Of a stretch of 64,000 nucleotides of DNA, positions 54,339 to 64,000 are shown piece after piece. How positions within the stretch are numbered: the stretch's first letter is position 1; every line of letters begins with the position of its first letter. The DNA comes from Eulemur rufifrons (Eukaryota; Chordata; Mammalia; Primates; Lemuridae), in assembly GCF_041146395.1 (NCBI RefSeq), contig NC_091000.1, forward strand, positions 17,061,501-17,125,500, written 5' to 3'. The notes beneath the pieces are model-generated. The model saw nothing but the letters and a program-made list of their open reading frames with translations, had not been told where the DNA came from and ran no database searches. A program made the position numbers and the translations under genes.

Positions 54339-54654
54339 AATGGAATGAACCTTGAAGTCAGGGTATGGGAGATTAAAATCCGGAATAAGTTAGGACATGC
54401 AGGAAATGCAAAGAGAATAACTATAAAGGATGTTTTCAAAGTATAGTTAGGCTCTTTCAAGAAAATTTGAGACAGGCTCACTATTTAAGGACGTGGTTTA
54501 AGATTTAAAAAAAAAAAAGACAAAAAGTAGATGTCGTTGGGTCTATTTTATTTTCATTTTTGTCATTGAGTGAGATTGTCAATCAATAATTTTCTGGATC
54601 TCTCCTATGTGAGGAAAAAAGACCAAATAGATAAGGAGCTATCAAGACACATCC
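54339..54654. other. Intron, nothing recognised
   Basis: AT-rich with an A-run near 54507-54518. No repeat recognised. Confidence 0.3.
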
Positions 54655-54935
54655 AGCAATGTATCTAAAATTAAACTTCTCTTTCCTTGAAATCACTTGC
54701 CCTCTTTTTTGACTCCCATATATTCAAATGGTGTCACCATCTCCCTCGACAACCAGGCCCATCTCTTGGGGTAAATTTCTTCTCTGCTGTTTTCTTCGAT
54801 CTTCACTTGACTTCTTAAGCCCTGTCCATTTCAGTTCCACGGTGCTTTACACACTCATACCAGACTCTGAATTCTTGCTGCAGCTGGTCTAGTTCTAACC
54901 CTGACTATTGTGACCGCCTTCTAACCGATCCCACC
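54655..54935 (+). repeat. L2 fragment, cut by the next insertion
   Basis: The C/T-rich pattern with 'gttccacggtgctttacac' and 'ctattgtgaccgccttctaac' resembles the mid-part of L2 in sense orientation. Confidence 0.45.
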
Positions 54936-54941
54936 TGTATT

Positions 54942-55709
54942 TGTTTGCCAGGGCTGCCATAACAAAATACCACAGACTGGGTGGCTCAAACAACAGAAAT
55001 TTATTTTCTCACAGTTTGGAGGCTTGGAAGTTCAAGATCAAGGTGTGGGCAGGTTTAGTTTCTTCTGAGGCCTCTCTCCTTGGCTTGTAGAGGGCCACCC
55101 TCTTGCTGCCTCTTCCCATGGTCTTTCCATGGTGCTTGTGCCCCTGGTGTCTCTTTGCCTGTCCAGATTTCCTCTTCTTATAGAGACTCCTGTCAGATTG
55201 GATTAGGGCCCGCCCTAAAGGCTTCATTTTAACTTACACCTTTATTTTTTTATTTTATTTTATTTTTTTTTTCAGACAGAGTCTCACTTTGTTGCCCAGG
55301 CTAGAGTGAGTGCCGTGGCGTCAGCCGAGCTCACAGTAACCTCAAACTCCTGGGCTTAAGCGATCCTCCTGCCTCAGCCTCCCGAGTAGCTGGGACTACA
55401 GGCATGCGCCACCATGCCTGGCTAATTTTTTTTTGTATAAATATATATTTTTAGTTGGCCAGATAATTTCTTTCCATTTTTAGTAGAGACGGGGGTCTCG
55501 CTCTTGCTCAGGCTGGTCTCGAACTCCTGACCTCGAGCGATCCACCCGCCTCAGCCTCCCAGAGTGCTAGGATTACAGGCGTGAGCCACCTCGCCCGGCC
55601 TAACTTACACCTTTAGAGGCCCCATCTCCAAACATAGTCATATGCTGAGGTACTGGGGTTAGAACTACAACATAGAGATTTTGGGGGGCACAATTCAGCC
55701 CAAATGGCC
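54942..55709 (-). repeat. MLT1-type MaLR LTR, antisense, split by an Alu
   Basis: 'gccagggctgccataacaaaa', 'taccacagactgggtggctc', 'acagaaatttattttctcac' and, after the Alu, 'ggccccatctccaaacatag' and 'gggcacaattcagccc' are the reversed MLT1 LTR. The Alu at 55244-55600 interrupts it near 55243. Confidence 0.85.
55244..55600 (-). mobile_element. Strepsirrhine-type Alu nested in MLT1, antisense
   Basis: A full dimer with the inserted 'gttggccagataatttcttt' spacer and 'gtgccgtggcgtcagccgag' right arm. A 14-bp perfect target duplication 'taacttacaccttt' flanks it (55230-55243 and 55601-55614), and little divergence from the family type is visible. It is likely the youngest element here. Confidence 0.96.
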
Positions 55710-56049
55710 CATAATGAAGGACATTGTTCTTTGCCAGGGTAAGTATGCAGTTACTCTGTCTAGTTGTTCAGTAGTTGATGTTAAAAAGGGGGATAAAAGT
55801 TTTTCTGGAAACTATAGGTAAGTAGTAAGCTTGATATGGGTCCCTGAAAAAAATTCCAAAAGGCTTGAGAATACTGAGAGAAGAAAATACCAGAATAATT
55901 GGTAAATAGGCTACTGCAATGGAAGAACAATGACATACATAGGCTTGATGTATTGATGTCAATGGAATATTTACTGAATTTCTCATAGCAACTTTCTGAA
56001 AGAGAAGTACATTTTCTGTAGGAGAGAGTCTAGAGTTTTTCATGTTTGG
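55710..56049. other. Intron, nothing recognised
   Basis: AT-rich, no repeat consensus; the minus-strand open frame has no domain. Confidence 0.3.
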
Positions 56050-56248
56050 GCTTCTTAGGCCAGAGCCTAAGGACCAAATCCTGCCAACAGCCTGTTTTGT
56101 AAATAAAGTTTTATTGGAACACAAGTATCCTCATTTGTTTAGATATTGCCTGTGGCTGCTTTCACACTAGAATGGGAGATACCTGTCAAAGCCTAAAATA
56201 TTTACTGTATGGCCTTTTACAGAGAGTTTGCTGACACCTGGACTAGGC
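56050..56248 (+). mobile_element. hAT-like MER element
   Basis: 'aaataaagttttattggaac', 'gcctgtggctgctttcacac' and 'agagagtttgctgacacctg' match a common old non-autonomous DNA transposon. The subfamily is not named. Confidence 0.55.
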
Positions 56249-57899
56249 CATTATTTTTCATGAGGAGCGGACCCTCCTTAGTCATGGCATTGCTGCTGTA
56301 CCCCACTACTAAATTTAATACTAATTTTCTGACACCTTGAGTCAGAAACTATAATAATGTCTATGGCTTTTGCTGATAGTCCTCAACCTTTGATTCTGTG
56401 GACAGGAATTTGTTATCTCCAGGCTGATCTCTTATCAAAAATGTATTAATGATCTAATATCACTTTTAATAAACTAGAAGTATGTTTTCCATCTAAAAGA
56501 TAAAAATTTAAAGGAAATTGGTGACATAGATTTATTATCACGATATAGAAGTATTTTTGATAGACCACTTTCTGTGTTATCTTATAACCTCTAAAATGTC
56601 ATGCTTTAGTTTTTCTAAATCAAAGGTATGAGTTTTGCTAGACTCTCCACCCAACTTTTAACAGTGGGAAAATTCATTTAGTTATTAATACATATATGTT
56701 TTACAACTCAACTGATTTTTCTTGGAAGACGCTGCAGGAAGTTACGTTACTCAAAGTTAGATATCCTCTGAGTGTTTTAGCAAGATTTTAAAAAAATAAA
56801 CAGTTGGGATATCAGTTTGGTTACAACTACTTTGAATATTTTCCATACTTAAATTATTTTTGGCTGTGCTTAATGATGTAGAACTGTAGAGCTTTTCTGT
56901 TGTAGAATTCTGGAGAATCTTGGCCTTGCTTGCAGGTATCGCCTCCAGAAGTGGGTGAGGGTTCCTGTTAGGTGCCTCCGTTGTTCAAGAAAGAGCCTAA
57001 CACCCACCATGGCTGACAGGTAGAGAACACCGTTCTGCTCTAGGTAGGACAGAGAGCAGAACCTTCTAAGAGTCCTGCTGGGGGAAATAATATTTGTGGA
57101 AGTCTGGTTTAAGGCTAGGCGGTGCATCTTTCCTTCATGTTGGGAGTTTTAACCTGGGGATCCATGGATATGCTTCAGGTTTTCATGATCCCTTAAAAAT
57201 AGGTACAAAATGCTAGGTGTCAGGTTGCTTTTCTGAGGAGAGGGTACATAGAATTTTATCAGATTCTTAGAGTTATCTGTGGTCCAAAATGTGTTAAGGA
57301 CAGCATCACTGAAAACACTTAAATATGTCTTATTAATCTGACCATCAGTGAGAATCAGTTTGAACCACGTCACAGTGAAAATGCCTTTACTGGATTGTGT
57401 GCTGGTGTAAACCTTTAGTTTATAGGGATTTTGCGAGAAGCATCTCTGTGAAACTGGTCTCTGTGTTAGTTACAGGAAACGTTTAAGGCTGCTGTTTATC
57501 TCATTACTAGTGTCCACTCTGAGGTTCCTTGGTAGAAATTTCTCTTCAGTAACTATGTCAGAACCAGTTGTGCTTCTCCTCAGCAGCCAGTTTATTTTTA
57601 CCTTGTGGCCTCGGGGAAAGTTACTATTGCTAGTGGCTATGAGAAAGTCAAATATGTGCCCTGCTTCTAGCAAGTATAATAATCTCACTCCTGGCTTCAC
57701 CAGTTTTCAACCATTAATTTCAATTCACCTTGTTTAAAAGCTATTTTTATAAGTTTTTTTTTGTCTTTATATTGTCAGTATCTTTGTAACTCACCTTAAA
57801 TATTATTCAGGATCAAAGAAGTTATACCTCAGTAAAAATAATATATTGATTGATTTGTTATTTTAACCACAAAATGTCCACTGTATCATCATATACAGT
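56249..57899. other. Intron, nothing recognised
   Basis: Repeat-poor by eye. Open frames of 74-85 codons lack domains. Confidence 0.3.
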
Positions 57900-58500
57900 G
57901 TTGGGAGCTGGGGATTAAAACGTCAAATAAGATAAGGCCCTTGTCCTTTAAGATGTGTTTTGTTTGACAAGACAAGAAAGGGATGTAAATCACTAAGGGC
58001 AATAAAGTGTTCTGCCTGCTTTGCTTGTGGAGTGTCCTGTGGTACAGTGAGATCATACCAAGGAGAGCAGTAAATTCTAATGGGGGAAGTCAGAAAAGGC
58101 TTCAAACAGGAGTGACCACTGGACAGGGTGTTGGGAATCAAGTAGGTGTTTGCCAGGCAGACAGGGCGGGTGAGGGCATGAAGGCCAAGGTGGCCGTGCC
58201 AAGTTTGGCATGTTTGGGGAACTGCAAGAAGTCTGGAATGACTTGAGTGTAGGGTTATGGGAAGGAGTAAGGCCAGCCAGCCGGGAAGGGACTGGATTAT
58301 GATGGGCCTTGTAAGTCATACTGAAAGATTGATGTTATCCTAGAATGTGAGGAGTCAATGGAGGGTTTTAATCAGGGGAATAAGATGATTAGATCTGAGC
58401 TTTTATGAGGTTGCTCAGGCAGGTGTGTAATGGATTAGAAGGTGTAAGGCTGGGAGCAGGGAGTACAGTTAGGAAATTATTGCAGTCGTCCAGCTGAGAA
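57900..58500 (+). repeat. Old interspersed repeat, family not named
   Basis: 'ggattatgatgggccttgta', 'caatggagggttttaatcag' and 'gttaggaaattattgcagtc' are motifs of a widespread ancient mammalian repeat. I cannot name the family. Confidence 0.45.
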
Positions 58501-59128
58501 ATGTAAACCTCTTAGACCACTGCCCTGCACACAGTAAGTGATGGGCAGCCATACCTCGAGACTTTGCACATTTGGTTCCAGACCACCACAATAAAGCAAA
58601 TATCATAATCAAGCGAGTCAGTGAAATTTTTGGTTTTCCAGTGCATATAAAAATTATGTTTATACTACACAGTAGTCTGTAAGTATGCAGTAGTATTATG
58701 TTTAAAAAAAACAATGTACACACCTTAATTTAAAAAATACTTTATTGCAGAAAAATACTGATGATCATCTGAGCCTTCAGTGAGTCCTAATCTTTTTGGG
58801 GGTGGAGGGTCTTGCCTTGATGTTGATGGCTCTGACTGAGCAGGGTCCTGGTTGTTGAAGGTTGAGCAGGCTGTGTCTTAAAATTAGACAACAATGAAGT
58901 TTGCTTCATCAATTGACTCTTCTTTTCGTGAAAGATTCTCTGTAGCATATGATGCTGTTTGATAGCATTTTACCCACAAGAGATCTTTCAAAATTGGAGT
59001 CAGTCCTCTCAAACCTTGCTGTGGCTTTATCAACTGAGTTTTCAGAATATTCTAAGTCCTTTGTTGTCATTTCAACAACATTCATAGCACCTTCACCAGG
59101 AGTAGATTCCATCTCAAGAATCCACTTT

Positions 59129-59267
59129 CAGTTAGGAGCGGTGGTGCATGCCTGTAGTCCTAGCTATTTGGGAGGCAAAGGCAGTAGGATTGCTTGAGCC
59201 CAGGAGTTCAAGACCAGCCTGGTGATATAGCAAGACCCTGTCTCATATATTAAAAAAAAAAAATAAA
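59129..59267 (+). mobile_element. Alu monomer nested in the second Tigger1
   Basis: 'ggtggtgcatgcctgtagtc' to an A-rich tail. It splits the Tigger sequence 'ccactttc / tttgctcatcc' and duplicates 'actttc' on each side. Confidence 0.85.
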
Positions 59268-59484
59268 CTACTTTCTTTGCTCATCCATAACAAGCAACTT
59301 CTTATCCACTCAAGTTTGATCATTAGATTGCAGCAATTCAGTCATCATCAGGCTCCTCTCCTAATTCTAGTAAATCTCTTGCTATTTCTACCCCATCTGC
59401 AGTTACCTTCTCCACTGAAGCCTTGAACCCCCCAAAGTCATCCAGACTAGTTGAAATTGGCTTCTTCCAAACTTCTGTTAATGT

Positions 59485-59753
59485 AGATTTTTTTTTTTTT
59501 TTTTTAGAGACAAGATCTTTTAGGTCACTGAAACCTCAAACTCCTGGGCTCCAGTGATCCTCCCGCCTCAGCCTCCAGAATAGTTAGGACTGCAGGTGTG
59601 CACCACCGTACCTGGCTTATTTTTTAAATTTTTTATAGAGATGGGATCTCCTTGTGTTGCTCTGGCTGGTCTCAGACTCCTGGCCTCAAGTGATCCTCCT
59701 GCCTGGCCCTGCCAAAGTGCTGGGATTATAGGCGCGAGCCGCCGTTCCCGGCC
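59485..59753 (-). mobile_element. Alu nested in the second Tigger1, antisense
   Basis: After a T-run it reads through both arms to 'gcgagccgccgttcccggcc'. The short duplication 'taatgt' (59479-59484 and 59754-59759) flanks it. It lacks the strepsirrhine spacer and is of the older type. Confidence 0.88.
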
Positions 59754-61330
59754 TAATGTTATTTTGACCTCCTCCAATGAATCACAAATGTTCTTAATGA
59801 TATCTTGAATGGTGAATCCTTTCTAGAAGGTTTTCAATGTACTTTTCTAAGATCTATCAGGGCATCACAATCTATGGCAGCTATAGACTTACAAAATGTA
59901 TTAATATTTCTTAAATGGTAAGACTTAAAAGTCGAAATTACTCCTTGATCCATGCAGAATGGGTATTGTGTTAACAGTTATGAAAACAACATTAACCTCC
60001 TAGTACATCTCCATCCGAGCTCTCGGGTTACCAGGCACATTGTCAATGAGCAGTAATATTTTGAAAGGAATCTTTTTTTTTCTGAACAGTCTAAACAGTG
60101 GGCTTAAAGTATTCAGTAAACCATGGTTTAAGCAAATGTTCTATCATACAGCCTTTGTTGTTACAATTATAGAGAGTAAGCAGAGTAGATGTAGCATAAT
60201 TCTTAAGGGCCCTGGGATTTTCGGAGTGATATATGAGCATTAGCTTCAATTTAAAGTCATTAGTCCTTACCGAGAAAGTTCAGCCTGTTCTTTGAAGCTT
60301 TGAAGCAAGGCACTGACTTTTCTAGTTAGCAAAGTCCTACGTGGCTTCTTCTTTCAATAGAAGGCTGTTTCATCTACATTGAGAATGTGTTGCTTAGTGT
60401 AGCCACCTTCCTCAATGAACTTGGCTAGATCTTCTTGATCACTTGCTGTAACTTGGACATTTGCACTTGCTGCTTCATCTTGCACTTTTATGTCATGGAG
60501 ATGGCTTCTTCCCTTAAAGCTCATGAAGCAACCTGTGCTGCTTCCAACTTCTCTTCTGCAGCTTTCTCACCTCTTCAGCCTTCATAGAATTGAAGAGAGG
60601 GCTTTGCTCTGGATTAGGCTTTGGCTTAAGGGAATGCTGTGCTGGCTAGTTTGATCTTCTCTCCAGACTACTTGAACTTTTGGCATATCAGCAATGAGGC
60701 TGTTTTGCTTTCTTATCGTTTGTGTGTTCCCTGGAGTAGCACTTTTAATTTCCTTCAGGAACTTTCCTCTGTCGTAACAGTTTGGCTAACTGGCACGAGA
60801 GGCCCAGCTTTCAGCCTGTCCCACCTTTCAACCTGCCTTCCTCACTAAACTTAGCCATTTCTAGATTTTGATTTAAAGTGAGAGCTGTGAGACTCTGGCT
60901 TTCCCTTAAACCTTAGAGGCCATTGTAGGGTTACTAATTGGCCTATTTCAATATTGTTGTGTCTCATGGAATAGGAAGGCTGAGGAGAGCTAGAGAGATG
61001 GGGGGACAGTTGGTCAGGGGAGCAGTTAGAACACACACATTTATCAATTTTCTGTCTTATATGGGTACAGTTCGTGGTGCCCCCAAACAATTACAACATC
61101 GAAGATCACTGATCACAGATCACCGTAAGAAATACAACAATAATGAAAAACTTTGAAATTTTGTGAGAATTGCCAAAATGTGACACAGAGACATGATGTG
61201 AGCACATGCTATTGGAGAAATGGCACTGATAGACTTGCTCGATGCAGAGTTGTGACAAACCTTCAATTTGTAAAAAATGCGGTATCTGTGAAGTGTAAAA
61301 ATGCAAGGCACAATAAAACGAGGTATGCCT

Positions 61331-61600
61331 TTAAATGCCCTTGAATGGAGGTATCTCCATTTTATCAAGTGAAGATGGAAATTGTTGAATAGTACTGAAA
61401 ATATTACTCCATTTATGGAAATACACAAACACACACAAAGTATACACTTGTGTAGATCTGAAAAGGATGCATACCAGACCGCTAACAAGTGCTTATAACT
61501 TTGAAGTGGGGAATAGGGTTGGAGAGAAGAGACAAAAAGGAGAATCTTTTTTTCTTTACCTGTGTATTTGCAAATTTTTAAAAAGAATGTATCCATGTAT
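61331..61600. other. Intron, nothing recognised
   Basis: AT-rich with a short CA run near 61430. No gene supported. Confidence 0.3.
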
Positions 61601-61603
61601 TAT

Positions 61604-61642
61604 TTATGAGCACCATGCTCCAACCAACTGAGCTAACCTGCC
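61604..61642 (-). pseudogene. tRNA-Ile-like 5' half
   Basis: On the minus strand it reads 'ggcaggttagctcagttggt' then 'tggagcatggtgctcataa'. This matches the first 39 nt of tRNA-Ile(AAU), with the acceptor strand, the full D arm (box A) and the anticodon stem start. The anticodon loop and everything 3' of it are absent, so it is not a functional tRNA gene. It could be a retrotransposed tRNA fragment or the head of a tRNA-derived SINE. Confidence 0.7.
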
Positions 61643-62466
61643 AGCTTCCATGTGTTACTTATGTAGAATTTTCTGAAAAGATTGAATGGTGGAGTGGAGG
61701 TGGATGTTGGATACTATTCTCCAGGGTGCATGAATGTGAAGGGCAAGAGAAAGAGATCGGATAATATCCCGAAAGAAGTTCGCATCTCGGGAGAGCAGTG
61801 TTGTGGGCTGGGGTCTGTGGCCATTAGTCACGCGGTGAACACAGCACAGCGGTGGACTGTGGGCACTGCTTGTAGGCGAGGCCTGTGATCCCCCCACAAG
61901 GAGCCCGCTCCTCACTCCTTCATCTAACCCTTGGCTTATTTCTTCTTAAATCCCACTCAGAGAAGCAGGGCCTTGATCGTTATCAGCACAACCTTCCTTT
62001 GAGAAATGATACTTAATTAGTACTGGAAAGCAGAACATTACCTGTAATTCATGGTACATTCTAAGCCAAAGCACACCAGAATTCTAAAACTAAACATTCT
62101 GCATGATGTGTTTACTTTCCTAGTGTGAGAGAATCCTATCCATGTTCTTTGGGAAATTTCTCCTGTACTATGGAGCAGTGACTTGGGAGAGACAGGAAGG
62201 GACTGGGTCAGAACACAGAGGGGTGGATTAAGCTTGGTGGGGAGCGAGGTGCCTGTGGGAGGGGCGGGGAGCACTGCAGGTGCATTTTGGACTGACCCGG
62301 TGACCTGGGTTCCGTCCATGAGCAGCGGTGTTCACTGGAGGTCAACCTGGCTTTGGAGTCTCATCACAGAGGACGGCCCTGCTGTGTGGGGGATGCTGCT
62401 GCCTGGGCTGCAGCTGGACAAGCGCTGATCGCCTGAGGACCTGTCAACTCGATTTTTAGGAGGCCT
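61643..62466. other. Intron, nothing recognised
   Basis: Balanced composition with scattered CpGs around 61755-61880 and 62210-62420. No exon or repeat recognised. Confidence 0.3.
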
Positions 62467-62900
62467 GTGTTAGTCAGTTTTCGTCAGAGAAACAGAACCA
62501 AGAGGAGATCTTTTATCTGTCTAGATATCTGTCTATCTAGAGAGAGTTAGAAAGAGATTTATTTTTAAAAGGAATTGGCTCATGTGATTATAGGGGCTGG
62601 CAAGTCCAAGTCCAGGGTGGGAGTCTGGAGACCCAGGGAGGAGCGGATGTGGTTCAAGTCCAGAGGCCGTCCGCTGGCACGATTCCTTCTTTCTGGAGGG
62701 GGTCAGTCTTTTGTTCTGTTGAGGCCGTCGACTGATTGGATGAAGCCCACCACAATATGGAGGGCAGGCTGCCTTACTTAAGTCCACTGATTAAATATAA
62801 ATCTCTTCCCAAAGCACCCCCACAGAAACATCCAGAATAATGTTTAACCAAGTATCCGGGCACCATGGCTTGGCCAAGGTGACACATAAAGTTAACTATC
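62467..62900. repeat. LTR-like repeat with AGAT/ATCTG core
   Basis: 'gtgttagtcagttttcgtca' and 'gagaaacagaaccaagagga', then 'ggaattggctcatgtgatta', 'aacatccagaataatgttta' and 'aaagttaactatcac' follow a common old LTR-like repeat also seen in part at 19919. The microsatellite in it is built of 'ctatctag' steps. Confidence 0.6.
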
Positions 62901-64000
62901 ACGAAACAATTGTTGGCATAAACCCTAGACTGGGTTTATGGCCTGAGTGTCCAAAGAGGAAAGTAATAAGACCTGGCTGGGAAAGGACCAACTTGCTCAC
63001 TATGATGCCCCAAAGACATGGGTCAGAGAGTTCCTAACAGAGGGACTAGACTGGCTTCCTGTCAATTCGGGGAGGTTTAGTTTTTCTCTGTCCCCAGCTC
63101 ACCACTGAGGCCCTAGAGAGGCGCTTCCTTTGTGGCTGGTGCTTGTCAGAGGGCCATGGAGTCTAGCTTCTTTGTTCTGGTTTCTCTTTTCCTTCCCCAG
63201 TGTGTGTGGATTAGTTTTGCTTCTTCAGGATTTCTGAAAACAAGAATAATGACCTTTTTCCCAGAAGAAGGACATTATGAGATTAAACAAAAAAGGAGGA
63301 TTCCCGACAAGATCGTAGTGATACTTACATGTGGAGATGTTTCAGGCTGCTGTTGTCATTTTGGAGACTTGTGGTCACAGCAGTAAGCAATTACCACTGT
63401 CCCTGGTCTCTGTCAACTGCCATCTGCTCCAGAGGCTCCCCGCTCTTCCCTCGTCACAGCGCTGAGCTGGGCCTCCATCGGGGCAGCAGAGGGGAGTTGA
63501 GGCTGCAGTCTGAGTAGGGAGTACCATGCTATTAATAGTTTTTTAAAATTTAAAGTCATATTCTGATCTGTGATTGAAAATATCTGCTGCTTCTGTTACA
63601 GCATCATCCTCCTTCCATGTGAACGAAAGTGTCATTGGTTAGAAGCAGGGATATCGGCACAAGTAGAGGCCCTCTGCTACAGGTTGTCCGAGCCTCATGA
63701 GAGGTCCAAGATGACGTAGAAGTGAAGGCAGCTGTCAGATCCTGGCTGTTGTTTTAGAATACATCACTGCACTGCTGGGAGAGGCGGGGATCTGCCGGAG
63801 CGGGATCCTCCGTGTACTGCACATCTACCTTCCTTGCGCCCCGGATAACTGGAGCTCATTGACGGCCTCTCTTGGTTTATCTTTATATCTTCAGGGGCAA
63901 GGTGCTTCCCTGCTTGGAAGCTAAACGTCCATTCCAGAATCTCACCAAATACACAGGGATTCCAATGTGCCAATTTTATAGAAAAATGCCGTGAAATTTT
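62901..64000. other. Intron, nothing recognised
   Basis: Balanced composition, no repeat consensus, no exon-like segment. The open frames at 63132-63517 lack domains. Confidence 0.3.

Larger units (their letters stand above)
58760..60923 (-). pseudogene. Second Tigger1 transposase pseudogene
   Basis: The likely start codon is the minus-strand ATG at 60923-60921. The gene is interrupted by two Alu insertions and by several stops and frameshifts; the longest open remnant is 58909-59112, in the C-terminal part. In the final codons the family stop is replaced by a sense codon. It is a fossil without product. Confidence 0.85.
58546..61330 (-). mobile_element. Second Tigger1 DNA transposon, with two nested Alus
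   Basis: The left end 'cagccatacctcgag' and right end 'cgaggtatgcct' are Tigger1 terminal repeats. About 2.4 kb remains after subtracting two SINEs, and the orientation is the same as the copy at 14590-16939. No clear TA flanks are seen at either edge, so ends may be eroded. Confidence 0.9.
43490..64000 (+). other. FGF2: FGF2 intron 1, 5' part (continues past the window)
   Basis: In human this intron is tens of kilobases long, and the 20.5 kb here contains no exon 2 (no segment coding for the trefoil strands that follow residue 60). The intron holds only repeats and unassigned DNA, itemised separately. No acceptor was sought beyond coding similarity. Confidence 0.9.

Noticed and set aside
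43490..64000. Search for FGF2 exon 2 within the window
   Set aside because: No segment codes for the residues expected after position 60 (the next trefoil strands). The human intron 1 is longer than the 20.5 kb available here.

Overview
This is a stretch of primate nuclear DNA. It is AT-rich and dense in fossil transposons, and it holds one recognisable protein-coding exon. The exon is exon 1 of FGF2 (basic fibroblast growth factor) on the + strand: AUG at 43312, coding part 43312-43489, GT donor at 43490. The exon lies in a CpG island of about 1.2 kb (roughly 42660-43860). Several Alu copies have the insertion and spacer typical of lemur/loris-type Alus (3799-4138, 52121-52448, 55244-55600), so the source is most likely a strepsirrhine primate. 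I saw no abundant tRNA-derived galago-type SINEs, so a lemur fits better than a galago. That last step is inference.

Layout: 1-42.6 kb is the intergenic region 5' of FGF2. I see no exon there. It holds LINE-1, L2 and MIR fossils, MaLR and other LTRs, Alus, a near full-length Tigger1 DNA transposon (14590-16939, flanked by TA on both sides), and a small CpG-rich patch just downstream of an LTR (25.66-25.91 kb). From 42.6 to 43.5 kb are the GC-rich, TATA-less FGF2 promoter, the leader with its alternative CUG starts, and exon 1. From 43.49 kb to the window end is the 5' part of FGF2 intron 1. It holds MIR, MER20, L2, MER2, MLT1 with a nested lemur Alu, a second Tigger1 carrying two nested Alus, and an isolated half of a tRNA-Ile-like sequence.

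The most informative biology is in the FGF2 leader. The three CUG starts of the nuclear high-molecular-weight forms (43147, 43174, 43189) and their Arg-Gly repeats are kept in frame. The far-upstream CUG that starts the human 34-kDa form (here 42914) is 398 nt from the AUG, so it is out of frame, and the AUG frame also has a TAG at 43108. The AUG has C at -3. Reading through the exon 1 donor stays open to 43999 and is followed by AATAAA at 44050, a candidate intronic polyadenylation form.

I found no new multi-gene system. Repeat family names are from recognition of consensus features, not from a database search; boundaries of old repeats are approximate.
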